Of a stretch of DNA of 6,961 nt, positions 1 to 4,766 are shown one piece after another (positions within the stretch are counted from its first letter, which is position 1; every line of letters begins with the position of its first letter). The position numbers and the translations under genes are program-made. Under the pieces are notes generated by a model that did not search any database, was not told the origin of the DNA, and saw only the letters and a list, made by a program, of their open reading frames with translations. Origin of the DNA: Flavobacteriales bacterium CG18_big_fil_WC_8_21_14_2_50_32_9 (GTDB taxonomy: Bacteria > Bacteroidota > Bacteroidia > Flavobacteriales_E > Vicingaceae). The stretch lies in the NCBI GenBank assembly GCA_002770955.1, contig PCUH01000031.1:1-6961 (forward strand). Reading direction: 5' to 3'.

Positions 1-45
1 GGATGGGTTACTAAGATTTTTGCCAACTATTTCTCAGTATTATGA
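1..45 (+). CDS. Possible 3' end of a + strand gene (partial)
   Basis: Frame 1 is open from the window edge and ends at TGA (43-45), giving the tail GWVTKIFANYFSVL. A strong hairpin terminator begins 4 bp later, which is the arrangement expected for the end of a gene transcribed rightwards. No function can be assigned from 14 residues. Frame 2 is an alternative: it stays open through the left arm of the hairpin and stops at 68-70 inside the loop. The first frame is preferred only because its stop precedes the terminator. It is also possible that neither frame is coding. Confidence 0.35.
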   Translation, partial: GWVTKIFANYFSVL

Positions 46-49
46 CAAC

Positions 50-88
50 AAAAAAAAGCGTTATCAATAAATGATAACGCTTTTTTTT
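50..88. terminator. Bidirectional intrinsic terminator
   Basis: A perfect stem is formed by GCGTTATCA (58-66) and TGATAACGC (72-80) around a 5-nt loop. It is flanked by A8 (50-57) and T8 (81-88), so the pairing can extend to 17 bp. Each strand therefore presents a stem followed by a U-tract. Read leftwards it lies about 57 bp beyond the stop of the minus-strand hydrolase gene (145-1401). Read rightwards it would end any + strand gene entering from the left edge. It is a shared terminator for a convergent pair. Confidence 0.9.
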
Positions 89-144
89 GTTAAAAAGATA
101 GCATACTATTATACCGATTGTGATTTAAAAAGATTAGCACACTT

Positions 145-1401
145 TTATTTCTTAATAATCAATTTATTTGTGTAGTTTTTTGAACCTATTACATGAACAA
201 CATAAGCTCCTTTTGGAAGATGAAGCAAGTCTAACTTATGAAAACGGTTTTGAGTTTGCTCTGAAATAACAAGCTGACCAACAGAATTAATTACTGAAAT
301 CTTTACAATTTCTGTTGGGTTTTCTGATAAATCAATCGTTATAAAATCTTCTGCTGGATTTGGATAAGCAGAAAAAGTAGAAGTTAATTTATTTTCAGCT
401 ATTCCTATTGTAAATGTGCTGCAATCTTTTTGATTCGGTTTTTTTAAATTGGATGGATTACAATCTAAAATATTAAAAAGAAAGGTTGTTAAATTATCGT
501 TAGTTGTATTAAGAATTGGAGTAGAATTAGCAAAAGGAGGATGGTCTGAACCAGCATAATCATCTAATTCATTATACGTATTTATGTTGTCCATACGAAT
601 ATTAATAGGACCACTTCCATAAAGAAAAACAGGAGTAAATCCATTTAATGGTTTTCCATATCCAAATTTAACAGTTTGATCATCATAAGAATGAGTGGCA
701 TATAAAGGTACATCGTTGTCATTTATCCAAACTGTGTCTGCAACGCCTCCAGCAAATCCAAAAGTCCCATTGACTCTTGAACAATATCCTGAATTACCAC
801 TATTGCCTTCAATTCCACCAACTTGGTTTACCCATGTTTGCCATTGTGAACTTAATTTAGTAATTGTATCTCCATAGGCTAAATTATAAGCTAAAATACC
901 TCCTGCAGAAGTTCCTCCCATAAAAATTTGGTCAGGATTAATTTTATACGTGTTTGCATTAGCGGCATCTTGTTTAAAAAATCGAATTGCAGCTTTACCA
1001 TCTTGAATTGCCATAAAAACAACTTTAATGGTGGTTTCTTCTGCTATCAATGAAAAAGCACTTGGAGCCAATCGATAAGAAATTGATGCACATACATATC
1101 CCTTTTTGGCTAATTCGGTTGCTATAAAAACAATTTCTGGTGAATTTCTTGAGCCTCCAGAAAAAGAACCTCCATGTGCAAAAATAACTAATGGACGATT
1201 GGTTTCAACATCACCTTGAGGTTGATAAATATCCATATACAAATCAATATTTGCATTATTTAAGTCCATATTACTTCCGTATTGAACGGTAGTTACATCA
1301 ACATTAGTAAAAATATTTGTTTGATATCGGCTGTTGCATTGAGCCACTAACTGAATAGATATTAGGGATATCAAGCCTAAAAGAAGGTAAATTTTTTTCA
1401 T
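145..1401 (-). CDS. Secreted alpha/beta-hydrolase (esterase-like) with T9SS type A sorting domain
   Basis: This 418-residue protein is probably an extracellular or surface carboxyl-ester hydrolase exported by the type IX system. Residues 1-20 form a Sec signal peptide with a Lys-Lys start and a Leu/Ile-rich core. The hydrolase domain covers about 40-310. It contains an oxyanion-hole HGG at 76-78, an ISYRLAP segment at 107-113, and the nucleophile elbow GTSAG at 163-167 (Ser165). Likely partners are Asp241 in HSYDDQTV and His287 in GSDHPPF. Residues from about 341 to the end form a T9SS type A domain, with the typical YPNPA motif at 346-350, GQLV, LPKGAY and a terminal NKLIIKK. Family knowledge says this tail is cleaved after outer-membrane passage. 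The substrate cannot be read from sequence; feruloyl/acetyl-xylan esterase-like or other carboxylesterase activity is possible. The start is supported by the signal peptide and an upstream promoter. A strong terminator follows the gene. Confidence 0.9.
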   Translation of the reverse strand: MKKIYLLLGLISLISIQLVAQCNSRYQTNIFTNVDVTTVQYGSNMDLNNANIDLYMDIYQPQGDVETNRPLVIFAHGGSFSGGSRNSPEIVFIATELAKKGYVCASISYRLAPSAFSLIAEETTIKVVFMAIQDGKAAIRFFKQDAANANTYKINPDQIFMGGTSAGGILAYNLAYGDTITKLSSQWQTWVNQVGGIEGNSGNSGYCSRVNGTFGFAGGVADTVWINDNDVPLYATHSYDDQTVKFGYGKPLNGFTPVFLYGSGPINIRMDNINTYNELDDYAGSDHPPFANSTPILNTTNDNLTTFLFNILDCNPSNLKKPNQKDCSTFTIGIAENKLTSTFSAYPNPAEDFITIDLSENPTEIVKISVINSVGQLVISEQTQNRFHKLDLLHLPKGAYVVHVIGSKNYTNKLIIKK

Positions 1402-1430
1402 GAAATAATTTTTTAATTAATAATTAGGCT

Positions 1431-1459
1431 TAAAGATACAATAAATACTGTTAATACAA
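1431..1459 (-). promoter_or_regulatory. Candidate Bacteroidota promoter for the hydrolase gene
   Basis: On the minus strand TATCTTTA (1431-1438) matches the -7 consensus TAnnTTTG except at the last base. TTG (1457-1459) lies 18 bp upstream as the -33 element. Transcription would start roughly at 1424, about 23 nt before the ATG at 1399-1401. This suggests that the hydrolase can be transcribed separately from the pseudouridine synthase gene upstream. The assignment is by pattern only. Confidence 0.5.
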
Positions 1460-1508
1460 TAAAATTTTAATAAAATAATACTATTTAAAATTGATTTCCT
1501 AAGATGAA

Positions 1509-2219
1509 TTATTTTATAGCAAATAGTTCATTAGCTTCTCGCCATAATCCATCGGCATTTGGAGCAGGAGCAATAATTTCTACTGGTTCATTTTTAACTG
1601 GATGAATGAAATTTATTTTTCGAGCGTGTAAACTTATGGATGCATCGGGGTTTGAACGAGGAGAACCATATTTTAAATCTCCTTTAATTGGGCATCCTAT
1701 TGATGCTAATTGCACTCTAATTTGATGATGTCTGCCCGTTTTTGGATGAATTTCTAATAAAAAATAATTTTCAAATTGATGAATCACTTTATAGGTTAAT
1801 TCAGCCCTTTTTGCTCCATTAAAATCAGTTAATTTAGCTGTTGCTTTATTTTTTTGTTCATTTTTAATTAAAAAATGAACAAGAGTATCTTCATTTTTTG
1901 CTGGTTTGTTTTTAACTATTGCCCAATAGGTTTTCTGCACTTCTTTATCCTGAAACAGTTGATTTAATCGAGCTAACGCTTTGCTTGTTTTCGCAAAAAG
2001 CACAATACCACTTGTTGGTCTGTCAATTCTATGAACTGTCCCCAAAAATACTTCACTGGGTTTATTGTAAACTTCTTTGATGTATGCTTTCACATAATCA
2101 CTCAATGGTTTGTCTCCTGTTTTATCTCCTTGAACAATATCTCCCGATTTTTTATTAACGGCTATAATGTGGTTGTCTTCAAATAGGATTTCTATATGTT
2201 GGGGTGCGTTATTTTTCAT
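1509..2219 (-). CDS. RluA-family RNA pseudouridine synthase
   Basis: This 236-residue cytoplasmic enzyme would isomerise specific uridines to pseudouridine in rRNA or tRNA. The hallmark motif HRIDRPTSG lies at 63-71, with catalytic Asp66. Other family segments are present: KTYWAIV at 96-102 with the conserved Tyr98, TGRHHQIRVQL at 161-171, GDLKYG at 180-185, and SLHARKINFIHP near the C-terminus. No N-terminal S4 RNA-binding domain precedes the catalytic domain, so this is the short RluA/TruC-like form rather than full-length RluC or RluD. The target uridine cannot be deduced, so no symbol is given. The start ATG at 2217-2219 follows a 60-bp gap after the PD40 gene. That gap is filled by the heptamer array, and the two genes probably share a transcript. 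No start-proximal Shine-Dalgarno sequence is visible. Confidence 0.93.
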   Translation of the reverse strand: MKNNAPQHIEILFEDNHIIAVNKKSGDIVQGDKTGDKPLSDYVKAYIKEVYNKPSEVFLGTVHRIDRPTSGIVLFAKTSKALARLNQLFQDKEVQKTYWAIVKNKPAKNEDTLVHFLIKNEQKNKATAKLTDFNGAKRAELTYKVIHQFENYFLLEIHPKTGRHHQIRVQLASIGCPIKGDLKYGSPRSNPDASISLHARKINFIHPVKNEPVEIIAPAPNADGLWREANELFAIK

Positions 2220-2222
2220 TTA

Positions 2223-2294
2223 GTAGTTTCAGTTTTTCAAATCTCAGTTTTCAATCTTCAGTTTTCAGTTATCAAGTTATCAGTTATCAATTAT
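2223..2294. repeat. Degenerate heptamer tandem array (CAGTTWT)n
   Basis: About ten 7-bp units run head to tail. They include CAGTTTT at 2230, 2245 and 2259, CAGTTAT at 2266 and 2281, an 8-bp CAAGTTAT at 2273, CAATCTT at 2252 and CAATTAT at 2288. A looser unit (GTAGTTT) lies at 2223, and a divergent 8-bp segment starts at 2237. The array occupies nearly all of the spacer between the PD40 and pseudouridine synthase genes. Its right end encodes the last residues (IIDN) and the TGA stop of the PD40 protein. On the transcribed strand the unit reads AWAACTG. Because 7 is not a multiple of 3, TGA and TAA triplets recur in different frames. Confidence 0.85.
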
Positions 2295-3827
2295 AAAATT
2301 TTGTTCAATTTCATTTTTATAGTCTTTGCCATCTTTTATCCATATTTTTCTTTCAATGGTTTCTCCTGTTGGTGTTGCAATTTTTAACACATACTTATTT
2401 GGTGGTAATATCATGATAAAAGAGCCTTTTGTTTTATTAACTTCAAAAATTCCTTGTAAATCACCTGATGTTTCATTGAATGCTTCAATTGTTAATGAAA
2501 AAGTTACAGCTGTTGAGTCTTTGTTAAAAACAATTCCTTTCACAGTAGTTAGTTGTTCATCATCATCATTAAAATGCACTCTATAAATGTCTAAATCTCC
2601 TTCAGAATCTTTTCTATAAGCAGAAACATAAGCTATTTTTTTGTTGTCGGTGAAGCATATACTCATATTATCATCTGGAGTATTTATTGGGTAGCCTAAG
2701 TTTTTGGGTGTTGACCATTTTTGATTATCTTCATTCCATTCTGATTTAAAAATATCATATCCACCAATGCTTTTATGCCCTTTTGATGCAAAATAAAGTG
2801 TACTTCCTTCATCAGTAAGGTAAGGATAGTTTTCATCTTCTGAAGTATTAATTTCTTCACCTAAATTAGTAGGCTCTCCCCATTTCCCATTAGGTAGCTT
2901 TTTTACGAGGAATAAATCAAAGCCTCCTCTACCTCCACTTCTGTCGCTTGTAAAAATCATAGCCATACCATCATTAGAAATTGTTGCTGTTGGTTGTTTT
3001 GAACTTTTTTCATTAATGTGTTTGTTTTCTATTTTCTGTGATTTTCCAAAGGATTTTTTTCCTCTTTCAGCCAAGTGTAATTGGTTTTTATCTTTAGGAT
3101 TATCTAAATAAAAGAAAATATATTTTCCATTTTCGGAATAACCAGCTACTTGCTCATTTCCATAAGAATTGGGATAACCATAACTTCTCGTTTTGCTCCA
3201 TTTTGTACTTTTAAAAGATGAAACATAAATATCTGCGGTGTAATACCCTTCTAAATCATAAATTTTTCCTGTGGTGCCTTCTCTTCGTGTTGAAAAAATA
3301 ACCTGATCTTCATTTGGTGAAATAAAGGGCAAATATTCTTTTCCTTTTGAATTTACGCTTTTACCAAGGTTTTCAAAAGATACATTCAATGGTTTTTTAA
3401 CCAATTCTTTAGCATTTTCACACATTTCAATTATTTTGTTGCTTTGCTCTATTAAAGAAGAATTATCTTTGAATTGTATGTATTTTTTTAATGTTTTTAT
3501 AGCTAAATCATACCTATTGGTTAGGTGATAACCTCTTCCTAAATGGAACCAAACTTCCTTTGGAGCTTCCACTTTTTTAGAAACTTGTTCTAACATCGTT
3601 ACTCCATCATCCCATTCATAGGTATTGATTAAACTCACTCCAAATCGGAATTTATATTCTAAATTTTTTTGATTTTTTTTGTATAATTCTCTGTATAATT
3701 CTTTTGCTTTTAAGAAATTACCATTGTTATACATTTTACTTGCATTTTCAGGTAATTCGTAATGTAGCTTTTGAGAAAAAGCAAATTGAACTATAAATAA
3801 AAGAAAAAATAATAGTCTCATTTTCAT
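2280..3827 (-). CDS. TPR and PD40 (WD40-like) repeat envelope protein, PorE-like without the OmpA domain
   Basis: The protein has 515 residues from the chosen start. The frame is open to an ATG at 3858-3860, but the ATG at 3825-3827 immediately precedes a clean signal peptide (MKMRLL, a Phe/Leu core, FAFSQ at 15-19), so the 11-residue extension is rejected. TPR-like helices follow at about 27-140 (SKMYNNGNFLKAKELYREL; WFHLGRGYHLTNRYDLAIKTL). PD40 beta-propeller repeats cover about 160-420, including YLPFISPNEDQVIFSTRREG, IFTSDRSGGRGGFDLF and LYFASKGHKSIGGYDIF. A carboxypeptidase-regulatory-like beta domain lies at about 428-500. This order matches T9SS/gliding protein PorE and related OmpA-family proteins, but the C-terminal OmpA peptidoglycan-binding domain is absent. 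It is probably a periplasmic or outer-membrane-associated scaffold; a specific T9SS role is inference. The last codons fall inside the heptamer array. Confidence 0.88.
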   Translation of the reverse strand: MKMRLLFFLLFIVQFAFSQKLHYELPENASKMYNNGNFLKAKELYRELYKKNQKNLEYKFRFGVSLINTYEWDDGVTMLEQVSKKVEAPKEVWFHLGRGYHLTNRYDLAIKTLKKYIQFKDNSSLIEQSNKIIEMCENAKELVKKPLNVSFENLGKSVNSKGKEYLPFISPNEDQVIFSTRREGTTGKIYDLEGYYTADIYVSSFKSTKWSKTRSYGYPNSYGNEQVAGYSENGKYIFFYLDNPKDKNQLHLAERGKKSFGKSQKIENKHINEKSSKQPTATISNDGMAMIFTSDRSGGRGGFDLFLVKKLPNGKWGEPTNLGEEINTSEDENYPYLTDEGSTLYFASKGHKSIGGYDIFKSEWNEDNQKWSTPKNLGYPINTPDDNMSICFTDNKKIAYVSAYRKDSEGDLDIYRVHFNDDDEQLTTVKGIVFNKDSTAVTFSLTIEAFNETSGDLQGIFEVNKTKGSFIMILPPNKYVLKIATPTGETIERKIWIKDGKDYKNEIEQNFIIDN

Positions 3828-3850
3828 GTGTTTATATTTATTGTTTTTTA

Positions 3851-3924
3851 TCGGACACATGGAAGTCGCCTATAATCATTCTCCTGTGTGTTAAACTTTT
3901 TAGCATGGCTCGTTTCATGTCCGA
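3851..3924. repeat. Imperfect inverted repeat just upstream of the PD40 gene
   Basis: TCGGACA (3851-3857) and TGTCCGA (3918-3924) form exact 7-bp inverted ends. The similarity continues inwards with a 2-base gap, as TCGGAC-AC-ATG against TCGGAC-ATG. The enclosed 60 bp is less AT-rich than its surroundings. It could be the ends of a small degenerate mobile element, a leader hairpin in the PD40 transcript, or chance. The pairing is directly visible, but the function is unknown. Confidence 0.4.
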
Positions 3925-4000
3925 AAAGTAATAATAAATTTTCTAAAAATTGATTTTAAGGTAACATTAAACATTACATTATTTAAGGTGGGCATATTAC

Positions 4001-4021
4001 TGTAAAAATATAATTTTTACA
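4001..4021. repeat. AT-rich dyad 27 bp beyond the transposase remnant
   Basis: TGTAAAAAT (4001-4009) and ATTTTTACA (4013-4021) are perfect 9-bp inverted arms around ATA. The dyad lies just downstream of the remnant's stop codon (4048-4050). It could be a weak terminator or end structure left from the insertion sequence, or a protein-binding site. Almost all pairs are A-T, so a stable RNA hairpin is doubtful. Confidence 0.4.
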
Positions 4022-4047
4022 ACCATAGGAGATTCTCATGTTTATGT

Positions 4048-4528
4048 CTATTTAATGATTTGATTATCAACAATTAATTTTTCCATAATGATTTCGGTGT
4101 CTGCTTCAAAAATAATTGCCAACTCCACCACTATATCTAAGATTATGAGCCAAATTCGTTCGTTTATTGTTTTTTCCAAACTTTCTTTTTGGAATTGCCT
4201 GAAAAGTTCTCCAAAAGTTTCATATTTATCAAAACGTTTAACGGTGGCTAAAACATTGTATTGAAGCATACAAAGTGTGGTGTGAGCAATTTGTGCATCA
4301 AAGTCTTGCGATTCACATTTTCCTAATCCTAAAAATTGCCTACTTTCTTTAAAAAAAAACTTCTATTGTCCAACATGAAGCATACGTTTTATAAGCTTTG
4401 TCAAAATTAAGTGCGGCATCTGTAGTAAGCAATCCATGCCACTTGGCTATTTTAGAGGTTTTACTAAAGAAAATTTTTGGGTCAGGTAAAAAAGTTGTTT
4501 TTTTCTGAAAGTATTGTTGTATCTTTGC
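4048..4528 (-). pseudogene. IS4-type transposase, C-terminal remnant with frameshift
   Basis: Reading leftwards from about 4528, one frame gives KWHGLLTTDAALNFDKAY and then YASCWTIEVFF before a TAA. A one-base shift in the T9 tract (A9 on the + strand, 4351-4359) restores KESRQFLGLGKCESQDFDAQ, which continues into MLQYNVLATVKRFDKYETFG and ends at TAG (4048-4050). This matches the C-terminal third of IS4-type DDE transposases common in Bacteroidota. The family signature Y(2)R(3)E(6)K is eroded: Tyr (codon 4382-4384) and the catalytic Glu (4361-4363) remain, Arg has become Cys (TGT, 4373-4375), and Lys has become Arg (4339-4341). The N-terminal two thirds with the catalytic Asp residues are missing. 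No terminal inverted repeats or target duplication could be assigned. The exact left and right limits are uncertain, and the first dozen residues at 4490-4528 may not belong. Confidence 0.8.
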
Positions 4529-4532
4529 TTAG

Positions 4533-4547
4533 CATCATATTATGATG
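4533..4547. repeat. Perfect 15-bp palindrome CATCATATTATGATG
   Basis: The 7-bp arms CATCATA and TATGATG surround a central T. The palindrome sits immediately to the right of the last stop codon bordering the transposase remnant (4529-4531) and about 190 bp before the aldehyde dehydrogenase promoter. It may mark a breakpoint of the lost insertion sequence, or it may be an operator. Nothing in the sequence decides between these. Confidence 0.4.
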
Positions 4548-4624
4548 TTTTTGTTTTACACCATAAAAATACTGATTATAAGGTATTTGACAAAGTAATA
4601 TATTGCTTTTTTTATTATAAATCA

Positions 4625-4642
4625 GCAAGTTAATTTACTTGC
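4625..4642. promoter_or_regulatory. Near-palindromic candidate operator upstream of the aldehyde dehydrogenase
   Basis: GCAAGTTAATTTACTTGC is symmetric at 16 of 18 positions: GCAAGT/ACTTGC arms around an AATT core. Its G/C-containing arms stand out in otherwise nearly pure A/T DNA. Its centre is about 60 bp upstream of the -33 element of the aldehyde dehydrogenase promoter, a distance suited to an activator or a distal operator. The cognate regulator is not in this window, and the regulatory role is inferred from symmetry and position only. Confidence 0.4.
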
Positions 4643-4693
4643 GAAAGTTGAATTAATCTTTAAAAAAAAAATTATTAAATAGATAATCAAATT

Positions 4694-4727
4694 TTGTTTT
4701 CTAAATGGATTAGAATGTTGATTTTTG
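4694..4727 (+). promoter_or_regulatory. Candidate promoter of the aldehyde dehydrogenase gene
   Basis: TTG at 4694-4696 and GATTTTTG at 4720-4727 are spaced by 23 bp. The second differs from the TAnnTTTG consensus only at its first base. Transcription would start near 4734, leaving a leader of about 33 nt before the ATG at 4767. The spacing is at the long end of what is accepted for flavobacterial promoters, so this is a moderate call. Confidence 0.4.
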
Positions 4728-4766
4728 CATATAACCTGTAAAAAAATCAATTCAAATCATTGTATT

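Larger units (their letters stand above)
3828..4766. other. Gene-poor stretch with transposase remnant and dyads
   Basis: No intact gene is visible in these roughly 940 bp. The left part (3828-4047) holds an imperfect inverted-repeat segment and an AT dyad. The middle (about 4048-4528) is a decayed transposase fragment. The right part (4529-4766) is very AT-rich, with two further dyads and the promoter of the aldehyde dehydrogenase. No convincing TAnnTTTG promoter for the PD40 gene was found in 3828-4020. The nearest match, TACTTTTC on the minus strand near 3928, lacks a TTG at the right distance. Confidence 0.7.

Noticed and set aside
2223..2294. CRISPR array
   Set aside because: Units are 7 bp, directly abutting and degenerate. 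There are no spacers and no cas genes.
2326..2586. Open frame of 86 codons on the + strand within the PD40 gene
   Set aside because: It is antisense to a well-supported coding region, has no recognisable domain, and is explained by the composition of the opposite strand. The same applies to short frames at 695-877, 2196-2387 and 5063-5254.
3828..3860. Upstream ATG that would add 11 residues to the PD40 protein
   Set aside because: It would bury the signal peptide behind a charged segment (CPIKNNKYKH). The ATG at 3825-3827 gives a normal lipophilic signal sequence.
3877..3890. AGGAG on the minus strand as a Shine-Dalgarno for an internal ATG at 3879
   Set aside because: The spacing to that ATG is only about 1-2 nt, and other genes in the window do not use such sites.
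4339..4384. Programmed +1 ribosomal frameshift in the transposase
   Set aside because: UUU-UUU-UAA is a plausible slip site, but the gene lacks its N-terminal two thirds and the YREK signature is mutated, so decay is the simpler reading.
4592..4613. Terminator-like hairpin (AAAGTAA/TTGCTTT followed by T-tract) on the + strand
   Set aside because: The stem is short, contains a G-U pair and is almost all A-U, and there is no + strand gene upstream for it to terminate.
4725..4766. Upstream TTG start that would add 14 residues to the aldehyde dehydrogenase
   Set aside because: The extension (HITCKKINSNHCI) is unlike family N-termini and overlaps the putative -7 promoter box. The ATG at 4767 fits the family start.
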